Of a stretch of 44,014 bases of DNA, positions 6,832 through 15,669 are shown one piece after another. The translations under genes and the position numbers were made by a program. Source of the DNA: Hoeflea sp. Lineage in GTDB: Bacteria > Pseudomonadota > Alphaproteobacteria > Rhizobiales > Rhizobiaceae. The notes below the pieces were generated by a model. That model was given only the letters and a program-made list of their open reading frames with translations. It was not told the origin of the DNA and ran no database searches. Location: assembly GCF_002733955.1 (NCBI RefSeq), contig NZ_NVXQ01000013.1, forward strand, positions 1-44,014. Reading direction: 5' to 3'. Numbering within the stretch: position 1 is the first letter of the stretch; each line of letters begins with the position of its first letter.

Positions 6832-7965
6832 ATGTCCGCGCATCAACACTATGACATAATTGTCATCGGAGCCGGAATGGCGGGAGCCTCTGTCGCTGCC
6901 GAGTTGGCAGGCGCCGGACGCGTTGTGCTCTTGGAACGCGAAAGCCATCCCGGCTACCACACCACCGGGCGCTCTGCGGCTCTGTATACCCAAGCCTATG
7001 GTCCGCCCGTGATCAGGGCGCTATCGCGGGCTTCTTACACTTTCTTTCTGGGACAGGGACCGGGCAATCCACCCGCAGGACTGCTGCGTCCGCGCGGGGC
7101 ATTGTTCGTGGCCCGGGCCGACCAGGCCGGCAAGCTCGATGCCATGCGCAGTGCTTTGGATTCGGTTGTCGAACCGCAGACAGCAGAACAATTGCGCGCC
7201 CGTTCGCCGCTGCTGCGCGACGGTTATGCGAGCGCCGGTCTCTTCGACAACTCGGCGGCGGATATCGAGGTCCATGGCCTGCACCAGCATTATCTGAGCC
7301 ACTTCCGTGCCGAGGGCGGATCCCTGATAACACGGGCGGAAGTTAAAGGCCTGGTCCGCATCGGCGCCGACTGGCAGGTCGAAACCCAGGATCAAGTCCT
7401 CCACGCTCCCATCGTCATCAATGCGGCCGGCGCCTGGGCCGATATCATCGCCGAGATGGCCGGCGTCGCCCCCAAGGGGCTGCGCCCGCTGCGCCGCACC
7501 GCACTTCTGGTCGACCCGCCTACCGGAATTGTTCCCGATGCCTGGCCGATGGTCGTCGATGTCGAAGAGCAATTCTATCTCAAGCCCGACGCCGGCAAGC
7601 TGCTGATCTCTCCGGCGGACGAAACCCTTTCCGAGCCCTGCGACGCCCAGCCCGAAGAACTCGACATCGCCATTTGCGTTGACCGTATTCAAACCGCCTT
7701 CGATCTGCAGATCCGCCGTATCGACCACAAATGGGCCGGACTGCGCAGCTTTCTGCCCGATGGTGACCCGATGGCAGGTTATGCCACTGACGCGCCCGGT
7801 TTCTTCTGGCTGGCCGGTCAGGGCGGTTATGGCATCCAGAGCGCTCCGGCCACGGCGCGCAGCGCGGCAGCGCTGGTCCAGGGCAATGATCTGCCGGCCG
7901 ATGTTTTGGACCTTGGAGTAACGGTCGCAGCATTGTCACCCGCACGTCTGCGGGTGGCAGCATGA
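6832..7965 (+). CDS. FAD-dependent amino-acid oxidoreductase (DAO family)
   Basis: A 377-residue flavoenzyme of the DAO/glycine-oxidase family. The N-terminus has the dinucleotide-binding motif GAGMAG at residues 13-18 followed by VVLLERE, and the C-terminus has GGYGIQSAPATARSAA, the usual second FAD contact. Family members oxidise primary or secondary amines such as D-amino acids, sarcosine or glycine to imino acids; the substrate here cannot be read from sequence. The ATG at 6832 has an AAGGGG ribosome site, whereas an in-frame start at 6790 does not. It opens a seven-gene operon and overlaps the DctM gene by 4 bases, so its substrate is probably brought in by, or derived from, the TRAP ligand. 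Confidence 0.85.
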   Translation: MSAHQHYDIIVIGAGMAGASVAAELAGAGRVVLLERESHPGYHTTGRSAALYTQAYGPPVIRALSRASYTFFLGQGPGNPPAGLLRPRGALFVARADQAGKLDAMRSALDSVVEPQTAEQLRARSPLLRDGYASAGLFDNSAADIEVHGLHQHYLSHFRAEGGSLITRAEVKGLVRIGADWQVETQDQVLHAPIVINAAGAWADIIAEMAGVAPKGLRPLRRTALLVDPPTGIVPDAWPMVVDVEEQFYLKPDAGKLLISPADETLSEPCDAQPEELDIAICVDRIQTAFDLQIRRIDHKWAGLRSFLPDGDPMAGYATDAPGFFWLAGQGGYGIQSAPATARSAAALVQGNDLPADVLDLGVTVAALSPARLRVAA

Positions 7966-9248
7966 TGGTGCTGGTCGCACTTGCCGCAGCGGCGCTGCTG
8001 TTTTCCGGACTGGCTATCGCCTATGTGATCGGCGGCGCGGCAGTTCTGGCGTTCATCGCCACCGACAATGCCCGCTATCTGGCGGTCTTGCCGCAACAGA
8101 TCTTCTCCAAGATCGACGTCTTTGCACTGATGGCGATGCCCTTGTTCATTCTCGCAGGCGAGTTGATGAACCGGGGCGGGATTACCGGCGCACTGATAAA
8201 TCTCTCAATGGCGCTGGTCGGCCGGATCCGTGGCGGTCTGGGCCATGTCAACATCCTGACGTCGGTGTTTTTTGCCGGCATCTCGGGCTCGGCCGTGGCC
8301 GACGCGGCAGCCCTGTCCAATACGCTGGTGCCAGAAATGACCCGGCGCGGCTACACGCTGACCTATGCCAGTGCGATCACCGCGGCCTCGTCGATCATCG
8401 GACCAATCGTGCCGCCATCGATCATCCTCATTTTCTACGGAGCGCTGATGGGCACATCCGTCACCGCTTTGTTCCTGGCCGGAATCGTGCCCGGCCTGAT
8501 CCTTGCCGCAGCGCTGCTGATCCTCAATGCTTTTTATGCGATGCGCCAGCAGCACCCTCGCGTCGAGAAGGCCGACATGCCGCCGCTGCTGCCGACCTTT
8601 CTGCATTCCCTGCCCGCACTCAGCCTGCCGATGATCATTCTCGGCGGCATCGTCATCGGCCTGATGACCCCGACCGAAGCCGCCGCCGTGGCGGTCTTTG
8701 CAGCACTCGGGGCGGGATGGTTCTACGCCGGCCTTTCCACCGGCGACATTCTCCTAAGCCTGCGCCGCACCGCCATGCTCTCGGGCTCGATCTTCGTCAT
8801 CATCTGTGCCGCATCGGCGCTGGGCCATCTCGGCGCGCTCGAACGCATCCCGGAGATGATTTCAGCCCTGGTGACGGACTGGGGCCTCGGACCGGCGGGC
8901 TACATGCTGGCGATGAACGTGATCTTTCTGCTGGCCGGCATGGTGCTCGATATCCCGGTCGCCCTGGCGCTGCTGGTGCCGTTGCTGGCCCCTGTCGCCC
9001 TCGAACAGGGGGCTGACCCGGTGCATCTGGGTATCGTGCTGTGTTTCAATCTGTGCATCGGGCTGGTCTCGCCGCCGATGGGAGGCTGCCTGCTGGTGGT
9101 CTCGACCGTCACCGGTGTGAATTACTGGAAGCTGGCCCGCGCCATCATCCCCTTCGTTCTTGTCCAGATCGCCGTGTTGGCGCTGCTGATCCGGATGCCA
9201 GCCATCAGCCTGGCCTTGCCCCATGCCTTTGGTCTGGGCGGAGGCTGA
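7962..9248 (+). CDS. TRAP transporter large permease (DctM family)
   Basis: A 428-residue integral membrane protein, the normal length for DctM. It is almost wholly hydrophobic with about 11-12 membrane helices and contains the family-type segment ITAASSIIGPIVPPSIILI. It forms the transport channel with the small DctQ subunit and takes substrate from the DctP binding protein, driven by an ion gradient. Translation is coupled to the oxidoreductase gene by an ATGA overlap. The gene order here is DctM-DctP-DctQ, whereas P-Q-M is the common order. Confidence 0.93.
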   Translation: MMVLVALAAAALLFSGLAIAYVIGGAAVLAFIATDNARYLAVLPQQIFSKIDVFALMAMPLFILAGELMNRGGITGALINLSMALVGRIRGGLGHVNILTSVFFAGISGSAVADAAALSNTLVPEMTRRGYTLTYASAITAASSIIGPIVPPSIILIFYGALMGTSVTALFLAGIVPGLILAAALLILNAFYAMRQQHPRVEKADMPPLLPTFLHSLPALSLPMIILGGIVIGLMTPTEAAAVAVFAALGAGWFYAGLSTGDILLSLRRTAMLSGSIFVIICAASALGHLGALERIPEMISALVTDWGLGPAGYMLAMNVIFLLAGMVLDIPVALALLVPLLAPVALEQGADPVHLGIVLCFNLCIGLVSPPMGGCLLVVSTVTGVNYWKLARAIIPFVLVQIAVLALLIRMPAISLALPHAFGLGGG

Positions 9249-9294
9249 GACAGCATGAAGAGTAGAAAGAAATTCATAAAGGAGAGGAACTGAC

Positions 9295-10272
9295 ATGACT
9301 TATTCGAAAATCCTGAGCGGGGCGCTGTTCGCTGCAGCGCTGACCCTGGCCGGCGCGGCCAATGCCCAGATCAAGATCGCACTCGACAGCCCGCCCGATC
9401 TGGAAGGATCCGGCAGCTATGTCTGGGCCCACACATTCAGCACCTATCTCAACGAACACGGCATGCCGGCCGAGGAATTCGCCCGCGGCAGCATCGGCGG
9501 CGATGACGAGCTGTTCGACCAGGTCAGCCAGGGCCTGCTGGAAGTTTCCCTGTCCCCGCTCAACATCGTGGGATCTCTGGACAAGCTGATCTACGGCCTG
9601 CGCCTGCCCTATTTCTTCGCCGACGAGATCGAAGTCGACCGCGCCCTCAACGAGGGTGGCATGATGGAGAAAATCAACGCCGAAACAACCAAGGGCGGCG
9701 TCCGGGTCATCTCGGTCAATCACGTCGGCCAGGCTAGCGGTATCTTCAACACCAAGAAGCCGGTGGCATCGGTGGCCGACATGGCCGGGCTGCGGATGCG
9801 TGCGCTCGATGAGAGCCAGATCGAGCTCTACAAGGCCTGGGGCGCGGCCGGCACCATCGTCAGCTGGGCGGAAGTGCCCAATGCGCTGCAGACCGGTGTG
9901 GCCGATGGCTACATGAATCCCGCCTTCGTGCCGCTCTTGTTCGGGCACACCGATTTCCTCAAGTTCTACACCGATGCCGCTGTTTCTCCGGCCTTGCGCA
10001 TCACCATCGTGTCGGAAGACTGGTACCAGGGACTGAGCGAAGCCGAGCGCGCCACGGTCGATGACGCCGCTGCGGCCGCAACGGCTGCGAACCGCGAATG
10101 GCTGAAAACCCAGGATGCGGTTCTGGGCAAGCTGGAAGCCGCCGGCGTCAAGATCGAACGTCTGGACCAGGCTGCGCGCGACGCGTTCCGCGAAGCATCG
10201 GCCCCGGCCTACAATTCCGACCTGCTGAGCCAGGAACAGATTGCGGAATGGGAAGCCGCAAAGGGCAAGTGA
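9295..10272 (+). CDS. TRAP transporter solute-binding protein (DctP family)
   Basis: A 325-residue periplasmic binding protein with a clear signal peptide ending ANA-Q at residues 22-25. The DctP fold is recognisable from GLRMRALDESQIELYKAWGA, which holds the conserved arginine that normally salt-bridges a substrate carboxylate, and from GVADGYMNP, a variant of the usual G(V/L)xDGxxxP motif. By family knowledge the ligand is likely an organic or amino acid with a carboxylate. An excellent AAGGAGAGG ribosome site precedes the ATG, fitting the high expression needed for a binding protein. It lies between the two permease genes. Confidence 0.93.
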   Translation: MTYSKILSGALFAAALTLAGAANAQIKIALDSPPDLEGSGSYVWAHTFSTYLNEHGMPAEEFARGSIGGDDELFDQVSQGLLEVSLSPLNIVGSLDKLIYGLRLPYFFADEIEVDRALNEGGMMEKINAETTKGGVRVISVNHVGQASGIFNTKKPVASVADMAGLRMRALDESQIELYKAWGAAGTIVSWAEVPNALQTGVADGYMNPAFVPLLFGHTDFLKFYTDAAVSPALRITIVSEDWYQGLSEAERATVDDAAAAATAANREWLKTQDAVLGKLEAAGVKIERLDQAARDAFREASAPAYNSDLLSQEQIAEWEAAKGK

Positions 10273-10276
10273 GCTG

Positions 10277-10816
10277 ATGCAGCGCTTCGCACAGTGGCTG
10301 ACCCGGCTGTCCGCCGGTCTCAACAGTATCGCCCTCTGGGGGGCGGTACTGGCCTTGCTGATGATGGTCTTTGCCGCCAGCTGGCAGGTGGTCGCCCGCT
10401 ATGTCTTCGAAGCACCGCCGATCTGGACCGAGGAACTGGCGCGCCGGGCCATGGTCTGGACCGGCATGCTCGGTGCATCCTGCGCGTTTTATGCAGGCAC
10501 CGACCCCACCCTGTTTCCTGCCATGCGCCTGCGCGGCGGCGGTACGGGTCTGGCCCTTGCACTGATCCGCGCCTGCGGAGTGCTGGCCTTCGCAATCCCG
10601 ATCCTGTGGTACTCCGTCTTCAACGCCAGGATGGACCCCGCGCGCGGTTTTCTCGGGCGCTCGCTCGCCCGCCAGGCCGAGATGCTGGACATTTCGATGG
10701 TCTGGTTCACGGCCGCCGTACCGATCGCATTTCTCCTGATCCTCGTACATCTGGGCGCGCGGCTGGCGCTCCGGTTTTCCGGGCAGATGCCCGACGCTGA
10801 GACCCATAATTCCTAG
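10277..10816 (+). CDS. TRAP transporter small permease (DctQ family)
   Basis: A 179-residue membrane protein with four hydrophobic segments, the standard size and topology for DctQ. The segment SWQVVARYVFEAPPIWTEEL is the family hallmark (helix, then (R/A)Y(V/I)Fxxxxx(W/F)xEE). The start is placed at ATG 10277, 4 bases after the DctP stop; an in-frame start inside DctP (10241) would add residues uncharacteristic of the family. It completes the TRAP system together with the preceding genes. Confidence 0.9.
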   Translation: MQRFAQWLTRLSAGLNSIALWGAVLALLMMVFAASWQVVARYVFEAPPIWTEELARRAMVWTGMLGASCAFYAGTDPTLFPAMRLRGGGTGLALALIRACGVLAFAIPILWYSVFNARMDPARGFLGRSLARQAEMLDISMVWFTAAVPIAFLLILVHLGARLALRFSGQMPDAETHNS

Positions 10817-10825
10817 GACCCCATC

Positions 10826-12277
10826 ATGAAGCTGTTCATTGCCGGACTGACGACCGAAACCAATTCCTTTTCCCCCATGCCCACCGGCCGCGCCAGTTTC
10901 GAAGAAGGCGGCATCTTCCACGGCGACGCCACCGCCCACCCGCTGCAATACTGGAGTGCGGCCTTGCACATCTGGCGTGAAATGGCCGAAGCGCAGGGCT
11001 GGGAGGTGGTCGAATCGCTGTGTGCTGCAGCCCAGCCCAGCGGCCCCACCGTTAAGCCGGAATTCGAAGCCTTCCGCGACGAGATCCTGGACGATCTCAA
11101 GGCCGCCGGCGATGTCGACGTGATCCTGCTGGGGCTGCATGGCGCGATGATCGCCGATGGCTACGACGACTGTGAAGGCGAACTGATCGCCGGAGCCCGG
11201 TCGATCGCTCCGGATGCGGTGATTGGCGGACTGCTCGATCCGCATTGCCATCTGACCGAGAAGATGCTGACCAATGCCACATTGCTGATCGCCTTCAAGG
11301 AGTATCCGCATGTTGACGTGCCCGAGCGCGCCCGGGAGATGTTTGCGCTGGCAGATCGCACCGCGAGGGGAGAAATCAAACCGGTCATGCGCGACTGGGA
11401 TTGCCGGATGATCATCGCCATGCCGACCCCGCACCAACCCATGCGCGGGTTCGTCGACGCCATGTCCGTACGTGAAGCCGAAGACGGCATTCTGTCCTTG
11501 TCGCTGGCGCATGGTTTTCCCTGGGGCGATCACCCCCGCACCGGCACCCGCGCGCTGGCTATCTGTGACGGCAACGCCGATCAGGCCGCTGCGGAAGCCG
11601 AGCGGCTCGGCAAGGCGCTTTATGATCTCCGCTTTGAACTGCACCGCGACATCCCGGGTATCGAGGCGGCGCTGGATCTGGCCGAAGCCGCACCGAAAGG
11701 CCCCGTCGTGCTGGCCGACATGTCCGACAATGCTGGCGGTGGCGCACCCTCTGACGCGACATTCCTGCTGCGCGCCATGATCGGGCGCGGCATGCGCAAC
11801 ATCGCCACCGGCATTTTCTGGGATCCGATCGCGGTGCGGATCTGCAAGGAGGCCGGCATCGGTGCAACATTGCAGCTGCGCCTTGGGGGCAAATGCGGTC
11901 CCATGTCGGGCGATCCGCTCGATCTGACAGTCACCGTGCGCAACATTGCCGACGAGTTGACCCAGCGCTTTGGAGAATTGCCCTCACCCATGGGCCAGAC
12001 GGTCTGGGTCGAAGCAGACGGCATCGATATTGTCATCAACGACAATCGCAGCCAGACCTTCCATCCGGAAGCTTTCGAGAAACTCGGCATCGATCTGTCA
12101 CAACGCCGATATGTCTGCGTCAAATCCTCCAATCATTATCAGGCCGGGTTCAATCCGATCGCGGCCCAGGTGATTCCGGTGGCCACGCCCGGCGCCATCA
12201 CCCCGGACTTCGCCAATATCCCTTATACCAAACGCGCCCGTACCTACTGGCCCGCAATCGAGGAGCCATTCGCATGA
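10826..12277 (+). CDS. M81 family metallopeptidase (MlrC-like)
   Basis: A 483-residue cytoplasmic protein of the M81 family, named after MlrC, which finishes degradation of linearised microcystin. The N-terminus has the family opening LFIAGLTTETNSFSP; GLHGAM (residues 103-108) and LDPHCHL (137-143) supply likely metal-binding residues; SDNAGGGAPSDATFLL and SNHYQAGFNPIA are later conserved stretches. Most relatives stand beside transporters and are thought to hydrolyse small peptides or amides, but few have a known substrate. Here it follows the TRAP genes by 9 bases and overlaps the hydrolase gene by 4. It is not evidence for microcystin use. Confidence 0.9.
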   Translation: MKLFIAGLTTETNSFSPMPTGRASFEEGGIFHGDATAHPLQYWSAALHIWREMAEAQGWEVVESLCAAAQPSGPTVKPEFEAFRDEILDDLKAAGDVDVILLGLHGAMIADGYDDCEGELIAGARSIAPDAVIGGLLDPHCHLTEKMLTNATLLIAFKEYPHVDVPERAREMFALADRTARGEIKPVMRDWDCRMIIAMPTPHQPMRGFVDAMSVREAEDGILSLSLAHGFPWGDHPRTGTRALAICDGNADQAAAEAERLGKALYDLRFELHRDIPGIEAALDLAEAAPKGPVVLADMSDNAGGGAPSDATFLLRAMIGRGMRNIATGIFWDPIAVRICKEAGIGATLQLRLGGKCGPMSGDPLDLTVTVRNIADELTQRFGELPSPMGQTVWVEADGIDIVINDNRSQTFHPEAFEKLGIDLSQRRYVCVKSSNHYQAGFNPIAAQVIPVATPGAITPDFANIPYTKRARTYWPAIEEPFA

Positions 12278-13125
12278 CCAACCCCCTCATCGACAGCCGC
12301 GACGCCTTTGCCGCCAGTCATCCCGAACAGCGCATCGATCTCAATGGCCGGGAATGGGGGCTGGTTGACGCCGGGACCGGTCCGGTTCTGCTGCTGATCC
12401 CCGGCACGCTCGGGCGTGGCGATATCTTCTGGCAGCAGATCACCGCGCTCAAGGACAGGGTGCGCATTCTGGCGGTCACCTATCCGGACACCGGCGGCAT
12501 TACCGACTGGAGTGGCGATCTCATCACCCTGATGGACCGTCTCGGGGTGGAGCAGGCAACGGTTCTGGGATCGTCACTGGGTGGCTATCTGGCGCAGTAT
12601 CTTGCAGCCGACGCGCCGTCCCTTGTATCGAGGCTGATCGGCGCCAACACGCTGTGCTCGGTCAAGGGGCTCGATCAGCGCATGCCTTATGCACTGGATC
12701 TGATGAACGCGCCGATCGCCGATCTGCGTTCGGGTTTTGGCATGGGTCTGAGCGCCTGGGCTGCGGCTCATCCTGACCAGGCCGATCTGGTGGCGCTGTT
12801 GATGGCCGAGGTCAATGGACGCATTCCCGAAGCAGAATTGCGCAACCGCCTGAACGCCACCAAGACAGCATCCGATCTACCCGTTGTCTCCCTGCACTGT
12901 GACAACATCATCACCATCGAAGCGGATGACGATCCACTGATCCCGCCCGAGATGCGCGCGGCGGTGCGTGCCCGCCTCGATCCCGGTTGTGCCTACCGAT
13001 TTCTGTCAGGCGGGCATTTTCCCTATGTCGCGCGCCCAGATGCCTACACCGGCCTCTTGGAGCAGGTTATGGGCCTGCCCCTGACGGGCACCGATTGGGG
13101 CACCGGAGAAGAGCGCGCATCATGA
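12274..13125 (+). CDS. Alpha/beta hydrolase
   Basis: A 283-residue alpha/beta-hydrolase-fold enzyme without a signal peptide. Visible are the oxyanion loop region LLLIPGTLGRGD, the nucleophile elbow GSSLG with Ser101, an acid in DDDPLIPPE and the catalytic His in GGHFPYVARP. Esterase, amidase or C-C hydrolase activity cannot be separated from the sequence. The ATG at 12274 sits in an ATGA overlap with the M81 gene, and the gene itself overlaps the next one the same way, so the three downstream genes are translationally coupled. It probably processes an intermediate of the TRAP substrate. Confidence 0.88.
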   Translation: MTNPLIDSRDAFAASHPEQRIDLNGREWGLVDAGTGPVLLLIPGTLGRGDIFWQQITALKDRVRILAVTYPDTGGITDWSGDLITLMDRLGVEQATVLGSSLGGYLAQYLAADAPSLVSRLIGANTLCSVKGLDQRMPYALDLMNAPIADLRSGFGMGLSAWAAAHPDQADLVALLMAEVNGRIPEAELRNRLNATKTASDLPVVSLHCDNIITIEADDDPLIPPEMRAAVRARLDPGCAYRFLSGGHFPYVARPDAYTGLLEQVMGLPLTGTDWGTGEERAS

Positions 13126-14099
13126 TCATCCTCAGCCATGACGATGTCGCCGATCTCTTGCCGATGCACGAGGCCATTGAAGCGGTCGAGACGGTTATGA
13201 AACAGGTCTCGCGGGGCACATGCGCCCTGCCGCTGCGGTCGGTCACGCCGGTGGGAGGAGACAACAAAATGGGGCTGATGCCCGGCGCCATTGCCGATCC
13301 GGCCTGTTTCGGGGTCAAGATGATCAGCCTGTTTCCCGGCAACCCGGGGCGCGGCCTGTCCTCGCATCGCGGCGCCATGGTGCTGTTCGAGGCCGAGACA
13401 GGCGGCGCAGTCGCCATGATGGATGCGAGCCTGCTGACCGCGATCCGCACCGCAGCGGCAAGCGCCGTCGCCACCCGTGCACTGGCCCGTCCGGACGCAA
13501 GCCACCTGGCGATTGTCGGCACGGGCGAGCAAGCCGAGCATCATCTCGATGCCATGATGTGCGCGCGCAAGATCACCCGCCTGTCGGTCGCCGGCCGCTC
13601 AAGCGACAAGACCGCGGCCTTTGCAACCCGCGCCGCGAACCTCTATCCGGATCTCGACATCAGCCACGGCACCGACATCGGAACCGCGATCAGGACCGCC
13701 GATATTGTCTGCACCGTCACGGCGGCGCCCACGCCGATCGTCAAGGGTGAGTGGATCGCACCGGGCGCGCATGTCAACATCGTCGGCTCGTCGATTCCGA
13801 GCATGCGCGAGGTCGACGAGGAGATGGTGTTGCGCGGCAATATCTGGGTGGACTATCTGCCCTCGACGCTGTCTCAGGCGGGCGAAATCGTCGACATGAT
13901 CAAGGCTGGCACCTTCAGCGCTGATCAGTTGCAAGGCGAGATCGGAGCCCATCTGTCGGGCGAAATTCCCGGCCGCACCACCCCCGGCCAGATCACGATC
14001 TACCGCTCGCTGGGTATCGCGGCCCAAGATCTGGCTGCCGCCCACCACGTAGTGACCCGGGCCCGGGCGGAAGGCCGTGGTCATCACGTCCCTTTCTAG
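13122..14099 (+). CDS. Ornithine cyclodeaminase / mu-crystallin family protein
   Basis: A 325-residue NAD(P)-binding protein of the OCD/mu-crystallin family. It begins MIILSHDDVADLLPMHEAIE, as is typical, and has the Rossmann turn AIVGTGEQAEHHLDAM around residue 130 and TADIVCTVTAA further on. Members include ornithine cyclodeaminase, alanine dehydrogenase and imine (ketimine) reductases. Coupled with a DAO-family oxidase at the head of the same operon, imine or amino-acid interconversion is a reasonable inference. It ends at 14099 inside the last 107 bases of the convergent HyuB-type gene. Confidence 0.9.
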   Translation: MIILSHDDVADLLPMHEAIEAVETVMKQVSRGTCALPLRSVTPVGGDNKMGLMPGAIADPACFGVKMISLFPGNPGRGLSSHRGAMVLFEAETGGAVAMMDASLLTAIRTAAASAVATRALARPDASHLAIVGTGEQAEHHLDAMMCARKITRLSVAGRSSDKTAAFATRAANLYPDLDISHGTDIGTAIRTADIVCTVTAAPTPIVKGEWIAPGAHVNIVGSSIPSMREVDEEMVLRGNIWVDYLPSTLSQAGEIVDMIKAGTFSADQLQGEIGAHLSGEIPGRTTPGQITIYRSLGIAAQDLAAAHHVVTRARAEGRGHHVPF

Positions 14100-15669
14100 G
14101 GTCTGATCGGCCCCAACCACCGCCATTGGCCGTCGAAATCACGACCTCGTCACCCGGCTCAACCACGAGACCACTGATGAAGGCATAGGTTTCGCGCGAT
14201 CCGTCCTTGCGCTGAACGGCTATCGCGTTGGTGCCGCCATTGTCGCCCCCATTGGCTCCCCAGACCGGTACCCGGTTGCGGCTGTAGCCAGCTGCCAGGA
14301 CCGTTTGAGCACGTGGCTTGTAGGAAACCGACAGGCCCTTGCCGCCACTGTGCAAGCCATGGCCCGCATCGCTCTCGTTGAGTCGCTTGTAGCCGACATC
14401 TATGCCGTAGCGCGTTTCACAGATCTCGACCGGGCAGTTGAAGGTTTCGCCGTGGCTGGCGGAATACATCGCATCAAGCCCGTCACGCGTCGCCGTTGCG
14501 CCCCAGCCGCCCATCTGGGGTTCGACCATGGTGTAGCGGCGACTGGTGTCGGGGTGGTCGCCGGCAAGCACGGTTCCGCAGATCGAAGCGAAATGACCGG
14601 CCGGCATGCGCTCGGGCAAGGCCCGGGACATGCATTGCCACAGCATGTCATAGAGCCGGATGCGGGTTTCGAAGTAATAGCCATGCGGCGCCGTACCGGT
14701 GGCATGGAAGATCGTGCCTTCCTCGGTGATCACCTGCAAGGGACGGAATGAGCCGGCATTGGCGGCAAGAGTCGGATCGGACAGCGCGCGGAAGATCATC
14801 TGCGACGAGATCACGGCCCCGTCGCGACTCGTGTTGTAGGGCGCTCTGCGCTGGGCCGGATTGCCGGACAGGTCGACTGTGAACGCATCCTCCGTAATCC
14901 GGATTTCGGCATGCCAGACGGCACCGTCATCCTGCTCTTCCTCAATTCGGAATGTGCCCCTGGGCAGAGCCGCCAGGCCGGCACGGGCGCGGCGTTCACC
15001 TTCCTCAAAAAGATTTTCAAGAGCATCGCGAAAGGTCTGCAAAGTGTAGGTGTCGACCAGTTGCGCCACACGCGTGGCGGCCCGGCGACTGGCCGCAACC
15101 TGCGCCCAGAGGTCGCCGCGCACGAAATCGGGCAGGCGTGAATTGGCCATGATGATGTCGAACACCGGCTGCAGCAAGGTTCCGGTGTCAAACAGGCGAA
15201 CTGCCGGCAAGCGAAGCCCTTCCTGAAAGATCTCGCTCGCCGTCGTCGACATGGAGCCGGGGGTCATGCCGCCAACGTCGTTCCAGTGCGCGATCGAAGC
15301 GGTCCAGGCCACCAGCTCGCCCTTGGCAAAGACCGGCATGGCGATGACAACATCATTGAGATGGGTGACGCCGCCATAGCTCGGATCATTGGTGACGAAG
15401 AGATCGCCCTCGCGGACATTCTCGGCACCCTCTATCTCGAGGATGCGTTTGACGGCCTTGTCGAGCACGCCGACAAATGTCGGGATGCCTGCACCGGAAG
15501 ACACCAGTTCGCCCCTGGCATCGGTTATGCCGGTCCCGACATCGAGAACCTCGTATATGATCGGACTCATGGCCGTCTTTTTCAGAACGGCAAACATCTC
15601 GTCCGCAGCGGCCGTCAGACCGGCCTGAATCACGCTGAGCGTGATCGGGTCACGGGACCGGCTCGTCAT
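13993..15669 (-). CDS. Hydantoinase B / oxoprolinase beta-type subunit, second copy
   Basis: A 558-residue HyuB-family protein with conserved stretches such as VTNDPSYGGVTHLND, SIAHWNDVGGMTPGS and QMGGWGATATRDG. HyuB proteins act with HyuA in ATP-dependent opening of cyclic amides (5-oxoproline, hydantoins) or, in related acetone carboxylases, carboxylation. It is the last gene of the long minus-strand operon and starts in an ATGA overlap with the M24 gene. It clearly resembles the HyuB at 16783 over the whole length. After GGGWGRSDPRKG the expected family tail is replaced by a Gly/Pro/Arg-rich sequence read antisense through the end of the convergent OCD gene, so the natural C-terminus seems lost; activity is uncertain. 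Confidence 0.88.
   Translation of the reverse strand: MTSRSRDPITLSVIQAGLTAAADEMFAVLKKTAMSPIIYEVLDVGTGITDARGELVSSGAGIPTFVGVLDKAVKRILEIEGAENVREGDLFVTNDPSYGGVTHLNDVVIAMPVFAKGELVAWTASIAHWNDVGGMTPGSMSTTASEIFQEGLRLPAVRLFDTGTLLQPVFDIIMANSRLPDFVRGDLWAQVAASRRAATRVAQLVDTYTLQTFRDALENLFEEGERRARAGLAALPRGTFRIEEEQDDGAVWHAEIRITEDAFTVDLSGNPAQRRAPYNTSRDGAVISSQMIFRALSDPTLAANAGSFRPLQVITEEGTIFHATGTAPHGYYFETRIRLYDMLWQCMSRALPERMPAGHFASICGTVLAGDHPDTSRRYTMVEPQMGGWGATATRDGLDAMYSASHGETFNCPVEICETRYGIDVGYKRLNESDAGHGLHSGGKGLSVSYKPRAQTVLAAGYSRNRVPVWGANGGDNGGTNAIAVQRKDGSRETYAFISGLVVEPGDEVVISTANGGGWGRSDPRKGRDDHGLPPGPGSLRGGRQPDLGPRYPASGRS

Noticed and set aside
9274-10323. Minus-strand open frame opposite the DctP gene
   Set aside because: Antisense shadow of a clear DctP gene; no ribosome site or recognisable domain.
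10148-11644. Long minus-strand open frame (498 codons) opposite DctQ and M81
   Set aside because: It is antisense to well-recognised TRAP and M81 genes, has Gly/His/Arg-rich composition typical of GC-rich shadow frames, and no family pattern.
10826-12277. Microcystin degradation function for the M81 protein
   Set aside because: Only the MlrC-like family is seen; mlrA, mlrB and mlrD companions are absent, and most M81 proteins have other or unknown substrates.
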